A stretch of 64,000 nt of DNA, from NCBI RefSeq assembly GCF_003020585.1, contig NZ_PXUE01000001.1, positions 496,001 to 560,000 on the forward strand, given 5' to 3'. The notes under the pieces are model-generated. The model searched no databases and was not told where the DNA came from. It worked only from the letters and a program-made list of their open reading frames with translations. Both the position numbers and the translations under genes were made by a program. This DNA is from Chryseobacterium aurantiacum. Its GTDB lineage: Bacteria; Bacteroidota; Bacteroidia; Flavobacteriales; Weeksellaceae. Below, piece by piece: positions 56,905 through 64,000 of the stretch (positions within the stretch are counted from its first letter, which is position 1; each line of letters opens with the position of its first letter).

Positions 56905-57261
56905 ATGATTTTTAAAGAAAGCAGAAACTTAAAGAGTTTTATCTCCAGACTATTGTTTGGGGTATACTTCCTTGCGCTGCTTTCTCAAAGCTTTCACCAT
57001 CATGATTCTGTAGACTATTTTAAGGCTTTTAATCTTAAAAAGGTTGAAAATTCAATGACGAAAGCTGTTGCTAAAGAGAAAGCTGGCGACTGTCTGGCCT
57101 GCCACTTTTTGGTTACCGGACATACATTGGCTCCTGAAGAATTCAGCTTTACCTTTGAGCATTATACGCACGAAGTAAAGCAAATTATTGCCATTCAGGA
57201 AAAAATTTGGTCTCAGACCAAATTCACTTTTCAGCTTCGGGGACCGCCCGCAGTTGCCTAA
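56905..57261 (+). CDS. Small His/Cys protein upstream of a TonB receptor
   Basis: 118 residues with an N-terminal hydrophobic helix (FGVYFLALLSQS) that looks like a signal or anchor, a histidine cluster FHHHD (31–33), and GDCLACHF (Cys63, Cys66, His67), followed by TGHT. The C-terminus ends RGPPAVA. This is the layout of small metal-handling proteins found next to metal-uptake TonB receptors. A TAATTTTG box ends 4 bp before the ATG, so the mRNA is probably leaderless. Function is inferred from context. Confidence 0.6.
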   Translation: MIFKESRNLKSFISRLLFGVYFLALLSQSFHHHDSVDYFKAFNLKKVENSMTKAVAKEKAGDCLACHFLVTGHTLAPEEFSFTFEHYTHEVKQIIAIQEKIWSQTKFTFQLRGPPAVA

Positions 57262-57531
57262 TCAAACAATTCTTATTGGATTTATAGCTCTGAACTTTAG
57301 GGTTCAAAGTATAATGTTTTTAAACTTAAAATGTAATGTTTTAGGTCGTTGAGAAATAGCTCGTACCTTGATGTTGTAGTTGTAAAAAATACACATTTAG
57401 TAACGTCTAATTTCTACTCCTGTCCTTAATACATTTTAAATGATACATTGTACCATGAAGGTAAATCCATCCAACAAATTTTAACGAAAAATGTACCCTT
57501 ACTAAAAGAGTACGCAATCCATCTATTTACA

Positions 57532-59916
57532 ATGAAATTGATATATTGCCTGCTACTGATCTTTTGTGGATCAGTATTCACGAGTGCACAACAAACTTAC
57601 ACCGTACAAGGAACCGTTCAGGATTTTCATGATAAAACCATGCTGGAAAATGCTGTGGTGAAAATCGGAAACCTTACAGTGAAAACAGATAAAAAAGGGA
57701 AGTTTTCCTTTGATAAGATTCCTGCGGGGAAGTATACACTCATTGCCAAACATCCTGATTGCAATGATTATACTGAAAATATAGGAGTTGATAAGGACCT
57801 TCACATTACCATTACTTTAGAACACCATACAGGTGATATAGAAACCATTACTTTACACGGAGGCCATAAAAATAAAGGCTCTGTAGTAATGAAAACACTG
57901 GATAAAGCAGAGCTTGAAAGAAATTCTACCGAGAATCTAGGGAATATTCTTTCCAAAATTTCGGGAGTTGCAGTGTTGAAGACAGGAAATAATATTACAA
58001 AACCTGTTATTCATGGTCTTTATGGAAGCCGTATTTCTATTATGAATAATGGGGTGAAGCTGGCAGAACAGGAATGGGGTGCAGAGCATGCTCCCAACGT
58101 AGATGTCAATGACTTTGAACATATAGATGTTATCAAAGGGGCATCCGCATTGAAATATGGGAATGATGGAGTAGCGGGAGTTGTACTTCTGGAACCTGCA
58201 ATTCCACCAAAGAAAGATACCTTGATGGGAAATGTTAAGCTGTCCGGAATTTCCAACGGAAGAGGAGGCGAGATTTCTGCCAATGTGCTTAAATCCTGGG
58301 AGAATGAATGGTTTGTAAAAGCAGGCGGAAGCTACAAAAAGCTTGGTGATATTTATATTCCACATCATACTCTTCAGAATACCGGAGCCGAGGTGAATTC
58401 ATTCAATTTTTCTTTTGGAAAGCATGGTTTTATGCAGGGGTTTGATGTTTCCTATAGCGGAATCAATCAGGATTTTGGAATTTATAAAGGGGCACACCTT
58501 GGAAACAGCTATGATATCTACAGAGCTATGAACTTCGGACAACCTTATTTTCTGGATAATTTCAGCTATGATATAGGGTATCCAAAGCAGAATGTAGAAC
58601 ATCACATTGCGAAGTTTTCTGCCTATAAGCGTTTTGCTGATTTTGGGAAAATTACTTTCCAATACAGCTTTCAGTTGAACAAACGTAAGGAATATGATAT
58701 CAGAAAAGGAGATCTGAAAGACACTCCTTCGATGGATTTGAGGCTGATTACCCATTCGGCAAGCCTTACCCACCTTATTGAACGTGCAAAATGGAGTCTG
58801 GAAAGCGGAATTTCAGCAGATTTTCAGGATAACTACCCTAATCCGGCAACGGAGGTTAGACGTTTGATTCCTGATTATTACCGTTATGATGCAGGAGCCT
58901 TTTCTATCTTTAAATATACTTTCTCTCCAAAGTTAAATGCAGAGGCCGGAGTGAGATATGATTTTAGCAGATATGATTCTTACAAATATTATGATGCCAA
59001 GGAGTGGAATGAAAAATATGCAAGTGTTTTTCCTCAGTTTTACATAAAGCAGAGTGGAAGCAGAGTGCTTTCCCGTCCTATCTTTGATTATCATAATTTT
59101 TCAGCAAATATTGGTCTGAATTATAAACCTTCCAAAGACTTTGATGTTAAGTTTAACTTTTCAAGAATGAGCAGAACCCCGAATCCGGCTGAGTTATTTG
59201 CTGACGGACTTCACCATTCTGCTGCCATTATTGAAAAAGGAGATTTAAGAATCAAAAAGGAAGAGATTTATAATGCCAATCTTTCTCTGACAGGGCGTTT
59301 CGATGTTTTGAAAGGACTACAGGTGGAGGCTAATCCTTATGTTATATTTTCTGACAGCTTCATCAATCAAATGCCGATAGAAATCCAGAATACAAGCAGG
59401 GGAACCTTTGCTGTTTGGGCCTATCAGCAGGTGAAAGCCAGAATGTATGGAATAGATGCGGATGCACAGCTTACTATTTCAGATAACCTAAAATGGACAA
59501 CAAGCTTCAGCGCATTAAGAGGAGATGATTTAACAAAAAATGAACCTCTTATCCTAATGATGCCTATGAACCTTAGAAATTCATTGGAGTTTAGTCTGAA
59601 TAAACCATCTCACTTCTACATCAGACTGGAAAATGAAAATATGTTCAAGCAGAATCGCTTCCCAATCAGAGATCAGCCTGTGCAGTTTATTGAGGATGGA
59701 GAACTGGTAACCAGAATAATAGATTACAGTACTCCGCCTGCCTCATTTTCAATATTTCACGCATCGATAGGTGCAGATCTATTCAAAAACATGAATCTGA
59801 ATTTCAGAATCAATAATATTTTTAACAAAGAGTACAAGGAGTATCTCAACAGACTGAGATATTATATGCCGGAACCGGGAAGAAATTTTGTGGTTACTCT
59901 TAAATACAATTTCTAA
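57532..59916 (+). CDS. TonB-dependent receptor
   Basis: 794 residues from ATG 57532 (signal peptide ending FTSAQQ); the longer upstream frame lacks signal character. N-terminal carboxypeptidase-regulatory-like domain (TYTVQGTVQDFHDKTMLENA, about 22–105), plug domain (ILSKISGVAVLKTGNNITKPVIH in two parts, VDVNDFEHIDVIKGASALKYG), then a beta-barrel ending YNF. It imports a ligand across the outer membrane using TonB energy. Not a SusC type, since the length is under 1000. Neighbours suggest a metal or metal-chelate ligand. GIHHTG-like His clusters are not conspicuous in the plug. Confidence 0.93.
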   Translation: MKLIYCLLLIFCGSVFTSAQQTYTVQGTVQDFHDKTMLENAVVKIGNLTVKTDKKGKFSFDKIPAGKYTLIAKHPDCNDYTENIGVDKDLHITITLEHHTGDIETITLHGGHKNKGSVVMKTLDKAELERNSTENLGNILSKISGVAVLKTGNNITKPVIHGLYGSRISIMNNGVKLAEQEWGAEHAPNVDVNDFEHIDVIKGASALKYGNDGVAGVVLLEPAIPPKKDTLMGNVKLSGISNGRGGEISANVLKSWENEWFVKAGGSYKKLGDIYIPHHTLQNTGAEVNSFNFSFGKHGFMQGFDVSYSGINQDFGIYKGAHLGNSYDIYRAMNFGQPYFLDNFSYDIGYPKQNVEHHIAKFSAYKRFADFGKITFQYSFQLNKRKEYDIRKGDLKDTPSMDLRLITHSASLTHLIERAKWSLESGISADFQDNYPNPATEVRRLIPDYYRYDAGAFSIFKYTFSPKLNAEAGVRYDFSRYDSYKYYDAKEWNEKYASVFPQFYIKQSGSRVLSRPIFDYHNFSANIGLNYKPSKDFDVKFNFSRMSRTPNPAELFADGLHHSAAIIEKGDLRIKKEEIYNANLSLTGRFDVLKGLQVEANPYVIFSDSFINQMPIEIQNTSRGTFAVWAYQQVKARMYGIDADAQLTISDNLKWTTSFSALRGDDLTKNEPLILMMPMNLRNSLEFSLNKPSHFYIRLENENMFKQNRFPIRDQPVQFIEDGELVTRIIDYSTPPASFSIFHASIGADLFKNMNLNFRINNIFNKEYKEYLNRLRYYMPEPGRNFVVTLKYNF

Positions 59917-59942
59917 CAATTAATATTAAAAATTAAATTAAA

Positions 59943-60497
59943 ATGAAAAAATTATTCAACATATCACTTTTATTATTTGCAGCTGTATTATTATTCTCAT
60001 GTCGTAACGGAAACGATGATATTCCTGAAGATATCCATGAGCATGAAGAAATTGGAAAGGTTGTGGTAACTCTTACCAATAAAGCCAATGGTGAAAAGCA
60101 GACTGTAAATGTGATTGATGGCCAAACAGCGGATCACCTTCACCTTAATCAGGGAGCAACCTATGCTGTAGACGTGGATTTTCAAATTAAGCACGATGAT
60201 CACTACCACAGTGCTGAAGAAATTATAGAAGAAAAAGATATGCACTTTGTTGTGTATAAATTCTCAGGAGCAGATATTAAAGTAAAAAGAGCTGCTGATG
60301 ATATTGTAAGAACTGATGGTAAAAAATTAGGACTTAAAACAGAATGGACTGTAGCTACAGCAGCGGCCGGTAAGGTAAATATTACACTGGTACATGGCCC
60401 TACTTCTGTAAATGATAATTCTCCATCTGCAGATAACCAGTTAGGAAGCACTGTAGGAGGTGAAAGCGATGTAGATCTATTTATAGATTTTCACTAA
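59943..60497 (+). CDS. His-rich lipoprotein, partner of the TonB receptor
   Basis: 184 residues: lipobox LLFSC, Cys20, then clusters of His with acidic residues (EDIHEHEEIG, ADHLHL, KHDDHYHSAEE, DMHF). This is the appearance of a periplasm- or surface-exposed metal-binding protein. It follows the receptor by 26 bp, so the two are co-transcribed. The likely ligand is a divalent metal such as zinc or copper, but sequence does not tell which. Followed by a strong terminator. Confidence 0.7.
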   Translation: MKKLFNISLLLFAAVLLFSCRNGNDDIPEDIHEHEEIGKVVVTLTNKANGEKQTVNVIDGQTADHLHLNQGATYAVDVDFQIKHDDHYHSAEEIIEEKDMHFVVYKFSGADIKVKRAADDIVRTDGKKLGLKTEWTVATAAAGKVNITLVHGPTSVNDNSPSADNQLGSTVGGESDVDLFIDFH

Positions 60498-60554
60498 TTA
60501 AAAAAGAAAACCTTTTCGAGAAAAGGACCTTTATCTTTTCATATTAAATTTGGT

Positions 60555-60587
60555 AAACCACTGATTTTTTCAGTGGTTTTTTTATTT
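60555..60587 (+). terminator. Terminator of the TonB receptor unit
   Basis: AAACCACTGA (60555–60564) and TCAGTGGTTT (60570–60579) followed by T residues. Confidence 0.85.
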
Positions 60588-60673
60588 AACAATATTTGGC
60601 TGTATTAGTTGATTTTAAATGGGTATTTGTCATAAAAAATTCATATTTTTGCAACCTAAAATTTTAATCAATA

Positions 60674-62008
60674 ATGAAGGTTACCGCACAAAACCATGAT
60701 GATGTAAGTGCATTGCTTACAGTGACATTGGAAAAATCTGACTACAAAGAAAAAGTAGAGAAGCAGTTGATTAATTATGCTAAAAATGCGCAAGTTCCTG
60801 GATTCAGAAAAGGGAAAGTGCCTTTGAGTATGGTTAAAAAACAATATGAAGCAGGTATTGCATTTGAAGAAATTAACAGACAGGTTTCTGATGCTTTGAA
60901 CAATTATGTTAACGAAAACAAGTTAAGATTAGTTGGTCAGCCAGTTCCTCAGCCAGTAAACGAGTTCGATTACAATGCTGATCAGTTAGAAGTTGCTTTC
61001 GAAGTAGGATATGAGCCTGCATTTACTATAGATTTAGCTAAATATGAAGCACCTCACTACAAAGTAGAAGCTTCTGAAAAAGAAATCACAAAGAGCATTG
61101 AAAACATGCAGAAGCGTTTCGCTGAGCAAGTTCCTCAAGATAAAATCACTAAAGATTCTTACATTGCTTTAGAAGTTTCTCAAGTAGTTGAAGAAGACGC
61201 TGAAGGAGAGCACCACCACCACCCAAAGAACGTTACTGTTACAGCTGACAATAAGGAAGCTTTCAAACTAGTAAAAGCTTTGAAAATGGACGGTTCTGTA
61301 AATGTTACTAAGGAAACTCTTGCAGGTGATGAAGAATTAGCTAAAGAATTAGGATTCAGCAAAGAAGAAGTAGAGCACCTACACCATAATGAGGTAGAAG
61401 TAAAAGTAAAAGACTTCTATTCATTAAACCTAGCTGAGCTTAACCAAGACTTATTCGACAAAGTATACGGAGAAGGAAACATTAAGTCTGAAGATGAGCT
61501 TAAAGAAAAAGTGAAAACTGAATTAGACGAGTACTTCCAACAAAATGCTGACGTTCACTTCGTGAATAAAGTATTGGAGCAAGTAACTGAAAAAGAAGAA
61601 GTAGCACTTCCTGAAACTTTCCTTGTAAAATGGTTAATGTTCTCTAACCAGAACATCCAGTCTGAAGAGCAGGCTAAAGAAATCCTTGAAGCTGAGAAAA
61701 ACCAATTGAGATACCAGATCATCGAAGGAAAATTGATGACTGATAACGAAATTAACCTTGACTATGCTGATGTATTGGCACAAGCTGAGCAGTTAGTGAA
61801 AAATCAATTGGCTATCTACGGAATTCACCACCTAGGTGAGGAGGAGATCCAAAAATATGCTGTTGAAATGTTGAAAGACCAAGAGCAAGTAAGACAAATC
61901 TCTTCTGAAGTTGCTATGGCTAAATTGAAGGATGTTATCCTTGAAAAATCTAGCAAAAAAGAAACTAAAATTTCTCACGACGAATTTTTAGAAGAGCTTA
62001 AAAAATAA
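60674..62008 (+). CDS. tig: Trigger factor
   Basis: Ribosome-associated chaperone and peptidyl-prolyl isomerase. 444 residues. Ribosome-binding domain with VPGFRKGKVP (about 42–52), an FKBP-like middle domain (about 150–245, with KNVTVTADNKEAF), and a helical C-terminal chaperone domain. A run of His in the middle domain (EGEHHHHPKN) is unusual. -7 box TATTTTTG at 60644–60651. Confidence 0.95.
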   Translation: MKVTAQNHDDVSALLTVTLEKSDYKEKVEKQLINYAKNAQVPGFRKGKVPLSMVKKQYEAGIAFEEINRQVSDALNNYVNENKLRLVGQPVPQPVNEFDYNADQLEVAFEVGYEPAFTIDLAKYEAPHYKVEASEKEITKSIENMQKRFAEQVPQDKITKDSYIALEVSQVVEEDAEGEHHHHPKNVTVTADNKEAFKLVKALKMDGSVNVTKETLAGDEELAKELGFSKEEVEHLHHNEVEVKVKDFYSLNLAELNQDLFDKVYGEGNIKSEDELKEKVKTELDEYFQQNADVHFVNKVLEQVTEKEEVALPETFLVKWLMFSNQNIQSEEQAKEILEAEKNQLRYQIIEGKLMTDNEINLDYADVLAQAEQLVKNQLAIYGIHHLGEEEIQKYAVEMLKDQEQVRQISSEVAMAKLKDVILEKSSKKETKISHDEFLEELKK

Positions 62009-62031
62009 TTATACTCCGATATAAATATTTG

Positions 62032-62061
62032 AAAACCGTCAATTTTTTGACGGTTTTTTTT
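62032..62061 (+). terminator. tig terminator
   Basis: AAAACCGTCAA (62032–62042) and TTGACGGTTTT (62047–62057), T tail. Confidence 0.85.
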
Positions 62062-62211
62062 ATTGAATGTGGAAGGGAACAAATTTGCCAAGTTATCTTT
62101 CTCTCTATCCTTTATCATTTCAGTCCATATTCATTGCTTATGATTCATTCCTTATTGTTTTAGGTATGTCATCCAATATTCCTATATTTACCTTTTAAAC
62201 TTATTACATAT

Positions 62212-62898
62212 ATGAAAAAGATTATCATTCCATTTTTCTGTGCCGTACTTTTTTCTGTGCCGGCTGCAGCTCAGAAGAAAGATGCCGCTTCTGCTAAAAA
62301 AGAGGCTGTACAATCCAAACTAACAGCTAAGGATGTATTAGATAATTACTTCAAGGCATTGGGAGGAAAAGATAAATTAGAAAGCGTAAAATCCATGATT
62401 ACTGATAACACAATGAGTACTCAGGGTATGGAAATTACAATGACCACAATGAAATTAGGAAATAAATTCAAGTCCGTTCAGTCACTTATGGGGCAGAAGA
62501 TGGTTCAGCTTTTTGATGGTGAAAAAGGATATTTTGACCAGATGGGAAATAAAACAGATATTCCTGCTGAGAAGATTGCTGAATTGAAAAAAGGAAAACC
62601 AGTGGATGCATTGGCTTTTGAGGGTGCTAATTTTCAAAATGTAACTGTAGAAAAACTGGATGGTAAAGATTATAATTTACTTTCTTCAGATAAAGGAAAG
62701 TTTTATTTTGATGCCGCTACAGGGCTTTTGTATAAAACACTGGCAGGAGAGGGTAATATAACCGTAAAAAGCTATATGACAGTAGATGGCTTGAAGTTTC
62801 CGGCTGAAGTAGATGCTGAGGGAGGCGGACAAAAAGTAAACATCAAGACTACTAAAATTGTTATCAATTCTGGTGTTACAGATGCTGATTTTAAATAG
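62212..62898 (+). CDS. Secreted LolA-like lipoprotein-sorting family protein
   Basis: 228 residues with a signal peptide (ends PAAAQ). The mature part (AKDVLDNYFKALGGKDKLESVKSM, TMSTQGMEITMTTMKLGNK, DGEKGYFDQMGNK, KGKFYFDAATGLLYK) matches the beta-barrel fold of outer-membrane lipoprotein-sorting LolA-like proteins. Periplasmic. The family often sits next to proteases or lipoprotein exporters, but the neighbours here are not informative. Bidirectional terminator follows. Confidence 0.7.
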   Translation: MKKIIIPFFCAVLFSVPAAAQKKDAASAKKEAVQSKLTAKDVLDNYFKALGGKDKLESVKSMITDNTMSTQGMEITMTTMKLGNKFKSVQSLMGQKMVQLFDGEKGYFDQMGNKTDIPAEKIAELKKGKPVDALAFEGANFQNVTVEKLDGKDYNLLSSDKGKFYFDAATGLLYKTLAGEGNITVKSYMTVDGLKFPAEVDAEGGGQKVNIKTTKIVINSGVTDADFK

Positions 62899-62920
62899 AA
62901 ATCCCCTGTATTATAATACA

Positions 62921-62946
62921 AAAAGCCGGAAATACTCCGGCTTTTT
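62921..62946. terminator. Bidirectional terminator
   Basis: AAAAGCCGGA (62921–62930) and TCCGGCTTTT (62936–62945) between convergent genes. Confidence 0.85.
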
Positions 62947-62969
62947 TAATATCAAAGGTTTATCAATCT

Positions 62970-63554
62970 TTATGAACCATATTCTTTCTTCCATTCTTCA
63001 GCGGCTCCGCTTAGAACAGTATAAAACTCTTCACCATACTTTCTTATCAATGGTGTTTTTAGGAATTTGTAAACAGGTACCTGAAGTTCTTTTCCAAGAG
63101 TACAGGCATCACTGCAGACATTCCATTCATGATAATTTAAAGCTGTAAATGCAGAGTATTCTGTAACCCTGATTGGGTAAAGGTGGCATGAAATAGGTTT
63201 CTGCCAGTCTACAGCACCATCTTCATAGGCTTTTTCAATACCACATTTAGTAATTCCTTTGTCATCAAAGGTTACATAAGCGCATTCACGATTCTCCACC
63301 ATTGGAGTAACATACATTCCGTCGTGTGGATCGGTAGTCCATGTTCCTTGTTCTTCAAGGGCTTTTACCCCTTCCTGGGTAAGATAGGGCTTTATTTTAT
63401 CAAAAATACCGTCCAGTATTTCAAGCTCATCTTTATCCAAAGGAGCTCCTACATCTCCTTCCACACAACATGCCCCCTTACACTTGGTAAGGTTGCAAAC
63501 AAATTCTTCGGAAAAGATTTCCTCAGAAATCAATTTATCGTCTATCTGAATCAT
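62970..63554 (-). CDS. DUF3109 family protein (Cys-rich, YkgJ-like)
   Basis: 194 residues with many cysteines: CNLTKCKGACCVEGD near the N-terminus, ECAYV, ITKCG, SCHLYPIRV, VCSDACTLG. This is the pattern of DUF3109/YkgJ-like proteins that bind iron-sulfur or zinc. Cytosolic. The following gene (63561) lies only 6 bp upstream on the same strand, so it belongs to one operon. Confidence 0.85.
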   Translation of the reverse strand: MIQIDDKLISEEIFSEEFVCNLTKCKGACCVEGDVGAPLDKDELEILDGIFDKIKPYLTQEGVKALEEQGTWTTDPHDGMYVTPMVENRECAYVTFDDKGITKCGIEKAYEDGAVDWQKPISCHLYPIRVTEYSAFTALNYHEWNVCSDACTLGKELQVPVYKFLKTPLIRKYGEEFYTVLSGAAEEWKKEYGS

Positions 63555-63560
63555 AATTTT

Positions 63561-64000
63561 TTAAAATAAATCAAAAACTGTACCTGCCTTAAAGGCAAAT
63601 AAACTTATAATAATAAGCCATAGGCAAGTCTCCTGCATCCAGTATTTAGGTAAAAATCTCATCATTCTGCTTAAGATAATACTGGATGGAAAAGCCAAAA
63701 GAAGTAAATATTCGTAGCTTTTATTCATATACAGAATAATGGTAATAAGTTGGGCTGCGGAAAAAACCAGCAGAAAAGTATATTTATATCTGCTTATCGG
63801 GCTTTTCTTGTTATAGTTTTTAAAGTGGTCATATACTGCGTAGATGAGCATAATAACAACTGGAATCAGAGGTATAAGTTCAGTATAATCGGTTACCGGT
63901 TTCATTTTTCCAAACGGAAAATAATCGATATCCCATGAAGTAAACTGAACAAAATACATGACAGAAAAATAACTGAATATAATTAAAATAATTCCCAAAA
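63561..64000 (-). CDS. Integral membrane protein, 5' end beyond the window
   Basis: The frame is open to the right edge, so the N-terminus lies outside. Four to five membrane helices are visible (IILIIFSYFSVMYFV, IPLIPVVIMLIYAVYD, FLLVFSAAQLITIILYM, LLLLAFPSSIILS, TCLWLIIISLFAFK). The family is not certain; a DUF6427-type flavobacterial membrane protein is possible. Located upstream of DUF3109 on the same strand. Confidence 0.6.
   Translation of the reverse strand, partial: LGIILIIFSYFSVMYFVQFTSWDIDYFPFGKMKPVTDYTELIPLIPVVIMLIYAVYDHFKNYNKKSPISRYKYTFLLVFSAAQLITIILYMNKSYEYLLLLAFPSSIILSRMMRFLPKYWMQETCLWLIIISLFAFKAGTVFDLF

Noticed and set aside
57448..57531. Upstream extension of the TonB receptor to 57448
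   Set aside because: The extra 28 codons would put charged sequence in front of a normal signal peptide; ATG 57532 gives a good signal.

Overview
The window looks like chromosome from a Bacteroidota/Flavobacteriia organism of the Chryseobacterium–Elizabethkingia type (Weeksellaceae). This is inferred from low G+C, TAnnTTTG-type -7 promoter boxes before many genes, C-terminal type IX secretion (T9SS) sorting domains, and Bacteroidota-restricted families (DUF4290, haem-binding CxxCH protein, DUF5715, RamB-like regulator beside aceBA). No rRNA, CRISPR array or intact insertion sequence was seen. There is one tRNA gene, tRNA-Gln(UUG), on the minus strand.

Layout. 1–8.5 kb is core genome: the 3' end of a permuted papain-like amidase gene, a NIL-domain gene behind a large palindromic operator, murA (with Asp at the usual catalytic Cys) coupled to a DUF4290 gene, a secreted alpha-amylase lipoprotein, a DCC thiol-oxidoreductase/haem-binding pair, and katG. 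8.5–26.5 kb is an accessory region, mostly on the minus strand. It holds a polymorphic-toxin locus: a T9SS beta-repeat protein, an RHS/YD-repeat protein and a full-length Sec-signal Rhs protein with a HEXXH toxin tip, followed by a lipoprotein immunity candidate. Downstream are two promoterless orphan Rhs C-terminal cassettes (JAMM-like tip with lipoprotein; glycine-zipper tip with multi-membrane-span protein). Between the full-length toxin module and the orphan cassettes sits a ~5.3 kb mobile element with two overlapping tyrosine recombinases (one canonical, one lacking key residues), a CHC2/Toprim/ATPase primase-helicase and an XRE regulator. Its left end is a 0.7 kb non-coding stretch with a 127-bp fold-back structure.

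26.3–33.2 kb is gene-poor. An acyltransferase is flanked by a ~115-bp direct repeat, followed by a T9SS metzincin protease and a small stand-alone copy of that protease's propeptide-like domain.

33.2–64 kb is mostly core genome: tRNA-Gln, der, upp, an alpha/beta hydrolase, comF, the glyoxylate shunt aceB-aceA divergent from a RamB-like regulator with a pair of matching palindromes between them, a Skp-like protein, a thioesterase, a beta-lactamase-fold protein with a carbohydrate-binding-like tail, queD, an LpxH-like hydrolase, a LuxE-like protein, aqpZ, a DUF5715 peptidase-like protein, a membrane protein followed by a NarL-type two-component system, a DUF2235 protein lacking its nucleophile serine, an ABC-F ATPase, a probable metal-uptake trio (His/Cys protein, TonB receptor, His-rich lipoprotein), tig, a secreted LolA-like protein, DUF3109, and a membrane protein cut by the window edge. 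Hairpin terminators separate most units.
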